64,000 nt of DNA from an uncultured Prevotella sp. (GCA_900554835.1 USJD01000001.1:62001-126000); one strand, 5' to 3'. Counted from the stretch's first letter, positions 1-6,013 are shown. Notes: generated from the sequence alone by a model not told the origin. Numbers and translations: made by a program.

Positions 1-5
1 TTTCC

Positions 6-185
6 TTATTCGTCAATTTCCTTCACCTCCACAATTTGTATCATGTCCCCTATATTAGGGAAAAGCTGCTTTATTTTCTTGATTGCAAGGGTTTCTGCTT
101 TGCGTTCTGTATTGGCTCGAACATAAATAGGTTCTATGTGATCGGCACTCCAGAAACATTTTACTTTAACAAGCCAGTTTTTCAT
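6..185 (-). CDS. small hypothetical protein (59 aa)
   Basis: Reads from ATG at 183-185 to TAA at 6-8. The product starts MKNWLVKVKCFW and ends VEVKEIDE; it has an alternating hydrophobic/charged strand pattern and a basic helix around residues 26-40. A purine-rich GAGAGGG lies 4-10 nt before the start, a modest ribosome site. It is the last complete gene of the leftward operon. I recognise no family; a small soluble early protein is the most that can be said. Confidence 0.6.
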   Translation of the reverse strand: MKNWLVKVKCFWSADHIEPIYVRANTERKAETLAIKKIKQLFPNIGDMIQIVEVKEIDE

Positions 186-193
186 TTACCCTC

Positions 194-388
194 TCACTTT
201 CTATTGCGCTGTTTGCTTTTCTTTGCCTGCTTTCGCTTATTTCGCTTGAGCTGCTTGTGATTTTTCTTGGGCTTCTCTCTGTCGGAAGCTCGGACATGCC
301 CATGTCCCTCACCTGTGATAAGGTTCGGTTTGGGAATGGGAGGGAACATAAGTGCGCCCAACTCCCATTCGTCATAATAATCGAACAT
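194..388 (-). CDS. small basic hypothetical protein (64 aa)
   Basis: Starts MFDYYDEWELGALM, followed by a Pro/Gly/His segment, and its last 25 residues are almost all Lys, Arg, Gln and Asn, a typical nucleic-acid-contacting tail. AAAGGAG lies about 9 nt before the ATG. It belongs to the leftward operon and ends 9 nt before the next start. A longer reading frame overlaps here in another phase but has no ribosome site. Family unknown; nucleic-acid binding is inferred only from composition. Confidence 0.6.
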   Translation of the reverse strand: MFDYYDEWELGALMFPPIPKPNLITGEGHGHVRASDREKPKKNHKQLKRNKRKQAKKSKQRNRK

Positions 389-395
389 TTCTTAA

Positions 396-581
396 CTATC
401 TCCTTTGTGCCATAGGGCATCCAAAACATGTGACGCAATTCATCAAATCCCTAACGTGCATATTTCCAATGACTTCATCATTCGAAGCATCTTCATCACT
501 TATCTGATGACCACATTCCTCCATGCTAGACTTTTCGCTTTCTTCATAGATTTTGCCAGAGAACAAACCAAGATATTTCAT
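396..581 (-). CDS. hypothetical Cys-containing protein (61 aa)
   Basis: An acidic small protein starting MKYLGLFSGKIYEESEKSS, with cysteines near its C-terminus in a CVTCFGC arrangement that could bind a metal. It begins 5 nt after the stop of the upstream gene, with AGGTGATAGGG as a plausible ribosome site in the junction. The tight spacing supports operon membership. No family recognised. Confidence 0.5.
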   Translation of the reverse strand: MKYLGLFSGKIYEESEKSSMEECGHQISDEDASNDEVIGNMHVRDLMNCVTCFGCPMAQRR

Positions 582-586
582 TTGCC

Positions 587-1072
587 TTACCCTATCACCT
601 GCAGATTAGGCATGATTGCAAGGATGCTCTGAATCTGTGCATCTATCTTTTCTGCTCGTTCATTTGCCTGTTTTACATATTCTTGTTTTGCTTCTCTGTC
701 TGCTTCAACGAGCTTCAGAACCTCATATACTATACGACTCATTTTTTCTCGACTAATGCTTTCGTCTGCTGTTTTCTTGAGTTCTATAATATACTTAGAA
801 ATGTCATTTGCCTTGTAGCCCATTTCTGCAATGTAGCAGAACTTAAGACCATTCTTTTTTCTCCCTCGGCCAACACCACCACCAACAGTTTTATATTTCC
901 CAGCAAGATGCCCTATAAGGGAATTATAATTAAGGTTGTAATAATTTGCTGCTTCCTTTGCAGACTTGAATACTTCGCCAGTGATAATGCACAGAACTGC
1001 TTTGCCTTTATGCACCTGCATATTGTCGGGCATGATGTCGAACTTCGCACGGTTAACAATGACGTTTTTCAT
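587..1072 (-). CDS. NUMOD1-like DNA-binding protein with C-terminal helix (161 aa)
   Basis: Residues about 26-80 (VLCIITGEVFKSAKEAANYY, then a LAGKYKTVGG stretch and KFCYI) match the NUMOD1 helix-turn-helix module found next to nuclease domains of homing endonucleases and also alone in phage regulators. Residues 90-150 form a charged, probably coiled-coil helix. No nuclease motif is visible, so it is more likely a stand-alone DNA-binding protein than an endonuclease. AAAGGG precedes the ATG by about 10 nt. It is a middle gene of the leftward operon; a regulatory role is inferred. Confidence 0.65.
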   Translation of the reverse strand: MKNVIVNRAKFDIMPDNMQVHKGKAVLCIITGEVFKSAKEAANYYNLNYNSLIGHLAGKYKTVGGGVGRGRKKNGLKFCYIAEMGYKANDISKYIIELKKTADESISREKMSRIVYEVLKLVEADREAKQEYVKQANERAEKIDAQIQSILAIMPNLQVIG

Positions 1073-1093
1073 AGATTTAATTCCCTTTCTGCC

Positions 1094-1229
1094 TTATGGC
1101 TTTGATTCTTCTTCAATTTTTTGTTGTAGGATATCTAACGCAATTTCCATTGCTTCACGATATTCATGGGGTAGCTGGGATAGTGCTTCGCAGAGTTTGA
1201 AATAGGCTTCTTTAGTTGTCGTTGAACAT
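1094..1229 (-). pseudogene. orphan reading frame with coding character, one-base break at its start
   Basis: Between two real genes the minus strand reads STTTKEAYFKLCEALSQLPH and on to QQKIEEESKP with no internal stop, a convincing small helical protein of about 43 residues. There is no ATG, GTG or TTG in this frame. An ATG at 1227-1229 stands one base (A at 1226 on the plus strand) out of phase with the TCA that opens the frame. It may be a start-shifted or inactivated gene, a +1 frameshift product, or a non-standard start. Confidence 0.35.
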
Positions 1230-1409
1230 TACCTCGCTTTCATATACGAAACCTCGGTCTCCCGTTTCCGTATCATAGAGTTCGCAATTAAATCCCTTCA
1301 TGCATTGTTCATGCACAAAATCCTGTACCTCATAGAAGTTATCTGTTTCCAGACTATCCATGAGACCAGCAAAGTTTGTGCATAAATATGCACTCGCTTT
1401 ATATCGCAT
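1212..1409 (-). CDS. hypothetical protein (65 aa)
   Basis: Product starts MRYKASAYLCTNFAGLMDSL and ends FVYESEVMFNDN; mixed alpha/beta with several acidic residues. Its ATG overlaps the last codons of the upstream gene (1399-1409), so translation is probably coupled; GGAAGGGAG lies about 10 nt before the ATG. Unrecognised early phage protein. Confidence 0.6.
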   Translation of the reverse strand: MRYKASAYLCTNFAGLMDSLETDNFYEVQDFVHEQCMKGFNCELYDTETGDRGFVYESEVMFNDN

Positions 1410-1581
1410 ATACTTTTCTCCCTTCCAGCACTCCTGCCATTTCTATTTTGTGATATTTGATGAGCAAATCCATTGCCTTGACACCTATCAGGTCAATGAT
1501 AGCGTCAGCATAAACACCATTTCCTTTGGGATATCGGGCAATGAGCTTGGCATATGCCTCATTTGCTTTCTGTTCTTCCAT
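1399..1581 (-). CDS. hypothetical helical protein (60 aa)
   Basis: Starts MEEQKANEAYAKLIARYPKG and is predicted mostly helical. A near-perfect AAAAAAGGAGG lies about 8 nt before the ATG, just after a two-stem RNA element (1603-1655), so this gene may be controlled by that element. Its end overlaps the next gene by 11 nt. No family recognised. Confidence 0.6.
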   Translation of the reverse strand: MEEQKANEAYAKLIARYPKGNGVYADAIIDLIGVKAMDLLIKYHKIEMAGVLEGRKVYAI

Positions 1582-1602
1582 TTATATTACCTCCTTTTTT
1601 AT

Positions 1603-1655
1603 TAAGCCCATAAGCAAACCCTCAAAGTTTCCCTTGAGGGCTTAATATAGGTTTA
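1603..1655 (-). repeat. intergenic two-stem RNA element, copy A
   Basis: On the minus strand an outer stem pairs TAAACCTATA (1655-1646) with TATGGGCTTA (1612-1603), allowing G-U, around an inner hairpin CCCTCAA...TTGAGGG (1640-1634 with 1625-1619). The element begins at the stop codon of the lipoprotein gene and ends about 10 nt before the next ribosome site. Three other gaps of the operon carry the same architecture. Confidence 0.65.
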
Positions 1656-2030
1656 ACTATAATATATGTCTGTGATATCCCTTCCGTTATGTGTGATATA
1701 CAGGGGAATATCATAGCTGATATCGCTTGCAAAGATAATTACATTATCAATTCCTGCCTTGTCCAATGTTATGCTTAAGGTATCAACTGCATCGCACAGC
1801 TCAACAAATTCTGAACTTCCGTATCCCATTGTTGCACCGTCGAAAGTGAAAAGGACATAATACATCCCTTCATCATAATCTGTTTCCAGCACTAAGTCAC
1901 CAAGATTTTCATAAATAATCTGGTCTGCTATCTGGATTTTCTCTTCTGTGGTATAGGTTTCGCTTTCGCTTCCACAAGCACACATAAACAGGGCACACAG
2001 GGCGAGGATGATGCAAATGATTTTTTTCAT
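1653..2030 (-). CDS. predicted lipoprotein (125 aa)
   Basis: The N-terminus MKKIICIILALCALFMCACG is a classic lipoprotein signal: two lysines, a 12-residue hydrophobic core, and a lipobox-like MCAC with Cys18 as the likely acylated residue. An in-frame ATG 13 codons upstream exists, but the AAGAAAGGAAAAG ribosome site sits before the ATG at 2030, giving the proper signal peptide. The mature part is acidic, without known motifs. In phages, surface lipoproteins made early often block superinfection; that role is inference. Confidence 0.65.
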   Translation of the reverse strand: MKKIICIILALCALFMCACGSESETYTTEEKIQIADQIIYENLGDLVLETDYDEGMYYVLFTFDGATMGYGSSEFVELCDAVDTLSITLDKAGIDNVIIFASDISYDIPLYITHNGRDITDIYYS

Positions 2031-2052
2031 AATTTCTTTTCCTTTCTTAATT

Positions 2053-2112
2053 TTAATGGGCAATTTCAACTGTTACCACGAGTATGGCTCCAATAATCAA
2101 CAATGCTATCAT
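2053..2112 (-). CDS. possible 19-residue membrane micropeptide
   Basis: AGAAAGGAG is followed 8 nt later by ATG and a 19-codon frame, MIALLIIGAILVVTVEIAH, which is one hydrophobic segment. It stops just before the ribosome site of the lipoprotein gene. The strong ribosome site and pure membrane character argue for translation; the shortness keeps this tentative. It could also act as a leader peptide. Confidence 0.4.
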   Translation of the reverse strand: MIALLIIGAILVVTVEIAH

Positions 2113-2129
2113 GATTATCATCTCCTTTC

Positions 2130-2306
2130 TTATCCACAATAGCAATAACCATTGTGGCAAATTCCCTCATTGTCAATCCATTTTATAATCTGATGCCCGT
2201 ACTTGTTGCACCATTTCTGGAATCTTTCATTCGACATACAGGTTCTATGTGCAATTGCTCTTTCCTTATGACTTGTGATAATGACACGCCGCCATTGAAT
2301 TTTCAT
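2130..2306 (-). CDS. small basic Cys-rich hypothetical protein (58 aa)
   Basis: Starts MKIQWRRVIITSHKERAIAH and ends HNGYCYCG, with five cysteines, three of them in the last ten residues. GAAAGGAAATTATC precedes the ATG. It follows two-stem RNA element B (2335-2391) in the leftward operon. A metal-binding tail is possible; no family recognised. Confidence 0.55.
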   Translation of the reverse strand: MKIQWRRVIITSHKERAIAHRTCMSNERFQKWCNKYGHQIIKWIDNEGICHNGYCYCG

Positions 2307-2334
2307 GATAATTTCCTTTCATAATTTAATTTAG

Positions 2335-2391
2335 GTAAAGCCCTTAATGAGACTTGCAAGAGAAATCTTGCAAGCCCGATAAAGGTTTTAC
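2335..2391 (-). repeat. intergenic two-stem RNA element, copy B
   Basis: Outer arms GTAAAACCTTTA (2391-2380, minus strand) and TAAGGGCTTTAC (2346-2335) pair with G-U allowed. The inner hairpin is a 9-bp stem CTTGCAAGA / TCTTGCAAG. The inner stem sequence differs completely from copy A while pairing is kept, which argues for RNA structure rather than a DNA repeat. Confidence 0.65.
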
Positions 2392-2555
2392 TATACTCTT
2401 TCTGCTTTATAGACAGTTGTATAACAACAGTAATCTGAATTCTCTTCCGCAAAACGTTTTGCTGCTTCAAGAGTAGTGAAACTGCGAACTTCGCTTACAA
2501 AGTCAGTTTCTCCCTCTTGAGGTTCCCCTACACCATAAACAATGCAAAGATACAT
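2391..2555 (-). CDS. hypothetical protein (54 aa)
   Basis: Reads from ATG at 2553-2555 to TAG at 2391-2393. Starts MYLCIVYGVGEPQEGETDFV and ends YTTVYKAERV. Strand-turn-strand then helix (TTLEAAKRFAEEN) resembles small alpha/beta 'field' proteins in which a residue alters a request to add to a column; no firm family. AAGAAAGGAAATCATC is the ribosome site. Confidence 0.55.
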   Translation of the reverse strand: MYLCIVYGVGEPQEGETDFVSEVRSFTTLEAAKRFAEENSDYCCYTTVYKAERV

Positions 2556-2569
2556 GATGATTTCCTTTC

Positions 2570-2728
2570 TTAATCAATGTAATATTCGTCGGTCTGCCCG
2601 AACACTGTGAAGTAACCAATGTGGTTATTTGCCTTGTCTATTTCAATGATTCCCTTAGTGACTGTCATACGCCAGCCAATAAGGAAGCCAAGGATTAACG
2701 CTATGATTATGATTGAGATTTGCTTAAT
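2570..2728 (-). CDS. small single-span membrane protein, probable ATT start (52 aa)
   Basis: The frame reads IKQISIIIIALILGFLIGWR, a clear transmembrane helix, then a soluble tail ending GQTDEYYID. No ATG/GTG/TTG lies near its beginning; an ATT at 2726-2728 overlaps the TAA of the upstream gene and has GAGAGGTAAGAGAA just before it. Upstream ATGs exist only deep inside the overlapping upstream gene and lack ribosome sites. ATT initiation is unusual but known (infC). Function unknown. Confidence 0.45.
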   Translation of the reverse strand: MKQISIIIIALILGFLIGWRMTVTKGIIEIDKANNHIGYFTVFGQTDEYYID

Positions 2729-2909
2729 TTCTCTTACCTCTCTTTCCGTAGTCGTTGACTTCACACCATGTGAGATAGTCATCTTCCTGCGTTTCCCTTT
2801 TCCATGTTTGCCACTCATCACCAGTTCCCTTGAGAACTTCCTTGAGAACCTTAACAGCAACGCCAAAGCCGATGACGGCAAAGACAAACCATGATAATAC
2901 GCTATCCAT
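2724..2909 (-). CDS. small membrane-anchored hypothetical protein (61 aa)
   Basis: MDSVLSWFVFAVIGFGVAVK is an N-terminal hydrophobic anchor followed by a charged, Trp-rich cytoplasmic tail. The ATG overlaps the final TAG of the readthrough extension of the upstream gene (ATGGATAG), a typical coupling arrangement, and AAAGAGG lies upstream. The overlap indicates that translation normally continues into the extension before this gene. Unknown function. Confidence 0.55.
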   Translation of the reverse strand: MDSVLSWFVFAVIGFGVAVKVLKEVLKGTGDEWQTWKRETQEDDYLTWCEVNDYGKRGKRN

Positions 2910-3231
2910 TGATGATATACCTCTTTTCCTTTGGAATTTTACGGATTAAGCCAGCTTTTATGAGTAAAGAAATCCCTTCCTCGCCTATTGCCGACTTGAC
3001 TACTCTTTCTGTTGCATGGTCTCCATATTTCTCTTTGAGCTATGCATGATAGGTTTCTGCTTCATGCTCAAATGCATACTCCATATAGGGTTTGCATATT
3101 CTATCGAGCACAAGCTCTGGATCTTTATCGGGATGAGCCGACATTTCCTTTTTGAACTCATCCTTGATAGATGAATTCCAAGGAATACGCAAGTCATTAA
3201 AGACTTGCTTTTTATCCCTTATGAGAGGCAT
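2902..3231 (-). CDS. hypothetical protein with in-frame TAG (63 aa, or 109 aa on readthrough)
   Basis: From ATG 3231 the frame runs 63 codons to TAG at 3040-3042, then continues in phase without a new start for 45 codons (LKEKYGDHATERVVKSAIGE to KEKRYIING) to TAG at 2902-2904. Both halves are helical and charged, and the final stop couples to the next ATG. The stop is followed by C, a leaky context. GGGAAAGGAG precedes the ATG. Readthrough, suppression or a recent nonsense mutation are all possible. Confidence 0.5.
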
Positions 3232-3233
3232 TT

Positions 3234-3434
3234 TTACTCCTTTCCCGTTAATTTTGTGCTGTCAAAACACGCCATGACAAGGCTGTGAACATTTGCGATT
3301 GCACAAGTGTCACAGTCAAGACGCATTCCCTTGTTGCAACAACAGTCACAACTATAAGCAAATGCCTTTTGTGCTTCTGCCTTGCTATTTGCGGCATACT
3401 GTTTGTTGACACCGACCTGTTCAAATTTGTACAT
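3234..3434 (-). CDS. Cys-rich hypothetical protein (66 aa)
   Basis: Starts MYKFEQVGVNKQYAANSKAEA; a helix with the SKAEAQKAF pattern is followed by CDCCCNKG and CDTC, which could hold one zinc ion. AGAAAGGGG lies before the ATG. The gene follows two-stem element C. The copy of the dispersed motif GACAGCACAAAATTAA at 3263-3248 is embedded in its last codons (DSTKLTGKE). No family recognised. Confidence 0.6.
   Translation of the reverse strand: MYKFEQVGVNKQYAANSKAEAQKAFAYSCDCCCNKGMRLDCDTCAIANVHSLVMACFDSTKLTGKE
3248..3263 (-). promoter_or_regulatory. dispersed motif copy (GACAGCACAAAATTAA)
   Basis: This 16-base sequence is identical, on the minus strand, to the copy at 4117-4102 and, on the plus strand, to 17157-17172. 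Here it lies 17 nt before the next start codon. Shared core: ACAAAATTA. Confidence 0.5.
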
Positions 3435-3459
3435 AATATTCCCCTTTCTATGAACTTAA

Positions 3460-3512
3460 ATAAGCCCATACAAAAGCCCTTGAAGTATTCAAGAGCTTTA
3501 ATCTGGGTTTAT
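3460..3512 (-). repeat. intergenic two-stem RNA element, copy C
   Basis: Outer arms ATAAACCCA (3512-3504, minus strand) and TGGGCTTAT (3468-3460). The inner hairpin pairs AAAGCTCTTGAA with TTCAAGGGCTTT (3499-3488 and 3484-3473), one mismatch. It starts at the stop of the 79-residue gene and ends about 15 nt before the ribosome site of the next. Confidence 0.65.
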
Positions 3513-3748
3513 GATATTGTTAGATATTTCTCACATTTGATATAATTGCCATTAGCAATATATCCTTGAATTTTCGTCCACCCATATTCAGTAGTACGGT
3601 CAGCAGGAAATACAATGCGTAAACACTCTACTGTGTACTCTATCCCATATTCATCTTTGACCTTGAGAATAGTTGCATGACGAGCATGACTCATATCGTC
3701 AATGTGAAATGAAACTACTCCTATCTCTGGTAATCGTATCTGATACAT
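3509..3748 (-). CDS. hypothetical beta-rich protein (79 aa)
   Basis: Starts MYQIRLPEIGVVSFHIDDMS; hydrophobic/polar alternation suggests a small beta-barrel. GTAGAGGTG precedes the ATG and overlaps the end of the upstream gene region. Member of the leftward operon; no family recognised. Confidence 0.6.
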   Translation of the reverse strand: MYQIRLPEIGVVSFHIDDMSHARHATILKVKDEYGIEYTVECLRIVFPADRTTEYGWTKIQGYIANGNYIKCEKYLTIS

Positions 3749-3757
3749 TTTACACCT

Positions 3758-4018
3758 CTACCATATACGTACCCCTACATAGGCTTGAATAAGCATCGGG
3801 TCTGTCAGCAATAGATGACACATATTCAGTGCCACAGTTTTTGCAGGTGTTTCAGGTTCAAAGAATTGAGCGTTACGCACTGCATTGTTAATGCACTTGA
3901 TTTTATCGTCAAGTGTAGGCTCACCATGGTTATACAAATGGTATGCACCCCCATAGATTTCAATAGACCTTGAGCCATAGCAATTTGACTCAAGTCGCTT
4001 TAATATCATTTTTTGCAT
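3758..4018 (-). CDS. hypothetical protein (86 aa)
   Basis: Starts MQKMILKRLESNCYGSRSIE and contains a long helical part (DDKIKCINNAVRNAQFF). AGGAAGCGAGGAC lies about 7 nt before the ATG, right after two-stem element D and a copy of the dispersed motif. It ends 9 nt before the next gene. Unrecognised. Confidence 0.6.
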   Translation of the reverse strand: MQKMILKRLESNCYGSRSIEIYGGAYHLYNHGEPTLDDKIKCINNAVRNAQFFEPETPAKTVALNMCHLLLTDPMLIQAYVGVRIW

Positions 4019-4043
4019 AATATGTCCTCGCTTCCTATGGACA

Positions 4044-4099
4044 ATAAGCCCATAATTATACCCTTGAGATTAACTCAAGGGCATAGGTTATAGGTTTAT
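4044..4099 (-). repeat. intergenic two-stem RNA element, copy D
   Basis: Best-formed copy: outer 12-bp stem ATAAACCTATAA (4099-4088, minus strand) with TTATGGGCTTAT (4055-4044), including G-U pairs. The inner 8-bp hairpin is CCCTTGAG / CTCAAGGG (4081-4061). It is preceded immediately by the dispersed motif at 4117-4102 and followed by the ribosome site of the 86-residue gene. Confidence 0.7.
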
Positions 4100-4101
4100 C
4101 G

Positions 4102-4117
4102 TTAATTTTGTGCTGTC
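4102..4117 (-). promoter_or_regulatory. dispersed motif copy (GACAGCACAAAATTAA)
   Basis: Sits between the stop of the 228-residue gene and two-stem element D. Identical over 16 bases to the copies at 3248-3263 (minus) and 17157-17172 (plus). Motif followed by hairpin is seen at several plus-strand sites as well. Confidence 0.55.
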
Positions 4118-4122
4118 CTATT

Positions 4123-4809
4123 TTAGATAGTAGCAGCATCTTTAGCCTGCTGACGAGCCTTTTCCTCTTCACGCTTACGAAGCAAACGACCTTTACGCTC
4201 ATCTGCAAGACGCTGTGCTTCTGCCTGAAGCTCTTCAATGGTCATCAGGTCACGCTCTGCAATGATATCAGCTATCGTATCTTCTATGGCTTTACGAGCA
4301 TTAGCCGAAGCGTGCTTACGAGTGTTATCCAGCATGGGCTGAAGCTCAAACCAATAGTTACCAGACTCAAGATAGAGAGCCTCCAGAGCTTTAGTCTTTT
4401 CGTCAAAGACAGTCTTGAGAGCTGTTGCATTGTCGGCTTCACCGTTGGCAAGGGCAGCTTCATAGGCTTCCTTGGCTTCACGCTTGGCTTTAGTCGCACT
4501 CTTGAGCTTGTCGGAACGCTGAGCTTTACGGTTGATAACTGCAACCATAAGACGGTGCTGGTATTCAGGCGTAGGCTTGACATCTACCCCAAAGAGAGAA
4601 AACAGACCGGTTACAGAGAGTCCAAGGGCATTGATGTCAACACCCTTACCATGCAGACGCTTCCAGCTCTCAAACACGATATTGTCGCAGAGCTTGATAT
4701 ACTGCTCCCATGTAGAACAACCAACTCCTCCCATGTCATCAGCATTGAGCTGAATTTTGCCAATGTAACGATTGTCAACAATCTTGCTACCCATGGTATT
4801 TGTATTCAT
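4123..4809 (-). CDS. coiled-coil hypothetical protein, first gene of leftward operon (228 aa)
   Basis: N-terminal 80 residues are globular (MNTNTMGSKIVDNRYIGKIQ ...), followed by a long helical part from about 95 to 225 ending in an Arg/Lys/Glu/Ala-rich coiled coil (RLADERKGRLLRKREEEKAR). AGAAGGAG is 8 nt before the ATG. GC content is higher and codon choice smoother than in its neighbours, suggesting strong expression. First gene after the leftward promoter and attenuated leader. No known family. Confidence 0.7.
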   Translation of the reverse strand: MNTNTMGSKIVDNRYIGKIQLNADDMGGVGCSTWEQYIKLCDNIVFESWKRLHGKGVDINALGLSVTGLFSLFGVDVKPTPEYQHRLMVAVINRKAQRSDKLKSATKAKREAKEAYEAALANGEADNATALKTVFDEKTKALEALYLESGNYWFELQPMLDNTRKHASANARKAIEDTIADIIAERDLMTIEELQAEAQRLADERKGRLLRKREEEKARQQAKDAATI

Positions 4810-4863
4810 AATAACTCCTTCTGCCCCATAGGGCTTTAAGCGTAGGTCGCTACCCTAATATAT

Positions 4864-4908
4864 TGAGCTTGTATGCTCATTACTACCACTTATTAAGTGG
4901 CACTAATG
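4864..4908 (-). promoter_or_regulatory. structured leader hairpins upstream of the leftward operon
   Basis: Two adjacent stem-loops: TGAGC...GCTCA (4864-4879), and a 14-bp imperfect stem CATTA.TGCCACTT / AAGTGGTA.TAATG (4878-4908) with a 3-nt loop. They share three bases (4878-4879), so the two helices compete. They lie between an intrinsic terminator and the first gene. Confidence 0.5.
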
Positions 4909-4915
4909 AACACAC

Positions 4916-4948
4916 AAAAAAGACCCTATTACATGAAGTAACAGAGCC
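4916..4948 (-). terminator. intrinsic terminator in the leader of the leftward operon
   Basis: On the minus strand GGCTCTGTTAC pairs with GTAATAGGGTC (11 bp with G-U pairs, 5-nt loop) and is followed directly by TTTTTT. It lies about 500 nt after the mapped promoter and about 100 nt before the first gene, so it is either an attenuator or ends a separate leader RNA. Confidence 0.6.
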
Positions 4949-4949
4949 T

Positions 4950-5440
4950 TATTATTGTATATTCATTGATAAACATTACCCACCCTACCATATGTAGAGT
5001 AGATATAATCCACCCTACCCAACTATGCAAGTATTGTAAACATAGTAATAATGTTTATCGGCTGTGTGCTACGGCGTCATTGCCGTTGAAAAGCTACAAG
5101 ATAGAATTATCACGTAGCAGACCACACTGTGAGCTTGACGGCTTAATTACTGGCATAGTTGTACCTAATGCAGTTACCCACATCAGCCCGACAGAAGGGT
5201 ATAGTACCCCCAACTATGTCATAGCTCCACTTATCCAAGGGTATACTACTCCCAAGGATAGCACTGTAAATCCTATTTTTTGAGACCCGATTTTCGTCTA
5301 TTACATGGGGTTTACCCATGCCCAAAATATACCACCTCGAAGTATATGTTTTTGGTTTGGTCTGTTCAATATTCAATTAGATTTGTCTAAAGTGACAGAA
5401 CATTAACCGATTATCGCTAGAACCTCAGCCATTTTTGCCC
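4950..5440. other. non-coding leader region
   Basis: No convincing gene is seen on either strand. It contains repeated CACCCTACC and CCAACTATG words, a perfect GGGTA/TACCC hairpin at about 5198-5210, and a tiny minus-strand frame MAEVLAIIG (about 5404-5433) just after the promoter that could be a leader peptide. The region would be transcribed leftward from the 5460-5488 promoter. Confidence 0.45.
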
Positions 5441-5454
5441 TGTCCCTTGGGACA
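5441..5454. promoter_or_regulatory. palindromic operator candidate at the leftward start site
   Basis: TGTCCCTTGGGACA has perfect 6-base arms around a central TT. It overlaps the expected transcription start (about 5453) of the leftward promoter, where a bound repressor would block initiation. The same TGTCCC-type arm appears in the terminator at 5989-6013 (GTCCCA/TGGGAC). Confidence 0.5.
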
Positions 5455-5459
5455 CTCTT

Positions 5460-5488
5460 ATAATACAACGGACACACTAAAAAGTCAA
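5460..5488 (-). promoter_or_regulatory. leftward sigma-A-type promoter
   Basis: On the minus strand TTGACT (5488-5483), a 17-base spacer and TATTAT (5465-5460) fit the consensus in 10 of 12 positions with ideal spacing. It points at the leftward operon. Confidence 0.65.
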
Positions 5489-5499
5489 ACAAATAGTTA

Positions 5500-5545
5500 T
5501 TTGTACGGGGGTACATAAAACCGGTCAAACCATTGAAAATACACG
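5500..5545. promoter_or_regulatory. palindrome cluster upstream of the leftward promoter
   Basis: Contains CAAATA.GT.TATTTG and GTAC-GGGG-GTAC within 25 bases, next to TTGACC on the minus strand. These look like protein-binding dyads; no function is assigned. Confidence 0.35.
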
Positions 5546-5589
5546 CTTTTTTGAAAGGTCATTGTTCCATACACTGACTGAAAATAGCG

Positions 5590-5960
5590 CATAATGCTTA
5601 ATAAAATGTAAGAAAACAATAATTCATCTCTTCTGATCCCCTTATTTTTAAAACCCTAGCAATCCCCTACCATTCTATTCATTCTAACTCCTTCGCCTTT
5701 TACTAGTCTTCCCCTACTATTATTCCACCAAAATATACCATATAATTAACCATATCAACTGTACTAATACGATTAATACAGTTCAAAATCTCAAGTCATC
5801 CCCTCCTATTCCCCATCTTTTAGCCCACAAACGTATCAAAAATCCACCAAATCACCCATTTTTCAAACCTCATCTTTAAAAATCCTAGTCTCCATCTACC
5901 ATCCCCCGGTACATTCAACTAAAAATATACCCTACAACATAACAGAATAACAATCTTTTG
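5590..5960. other. extremely G-poor, C-rich AT tract without genes
   Basis: The plus strand is almost free of G over about 350 bases (lines beginning 5641 and 5701 hold only a few) while C-runs such as CCCC recur roughly every 30 bases. No reading frame of note on either strand. Such skew suggests a replication origin, a single-stranded region or a non-coding RNA from the minus strand. Confidence 0.5.
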
Positions 5961-6013
5961 GTTAGCGTCAGCTAAACAAAAAGCAAGAGTCCCAATGAAA
6001 TGGGACGTTTTTA
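5961..6013 (+). terminator. hairpin plus intrinsic terminator
   Basis: TTAGC-GTCA-GCTAA is followed by GTCCCA-ATGAAA-TGGGAC-GTTTTT (5989-6012). The second is a textbook terminator on the plus strand, although no gene ends here, so it may end a small RNA or block transcription entering the iteron region. Confidence 0.6.

Noticed and set aside
2902..3231. Genome-wide TAG recoding to an amino acid
   Set aside because: TAG clearly ends several other genes (2391, 8982, 35319, 58432) and most genes end in TAA or TGA, so only a local event is claimed.
4108..4839. A long plus-strand reading frame opposite the 228-residue gene
   Set aside because: Antisense shadow of a well-supported minus-strand gene; no ribosome site and unusual composition.
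4966..5283. A 105-codon plus-strand reading frame in the leader region
   Set aside because: No ribosome site, odd composition (many Pro, Thr, His, Cys), and it runs across hairpins and repeats of the minus-strand leader; probably chance.
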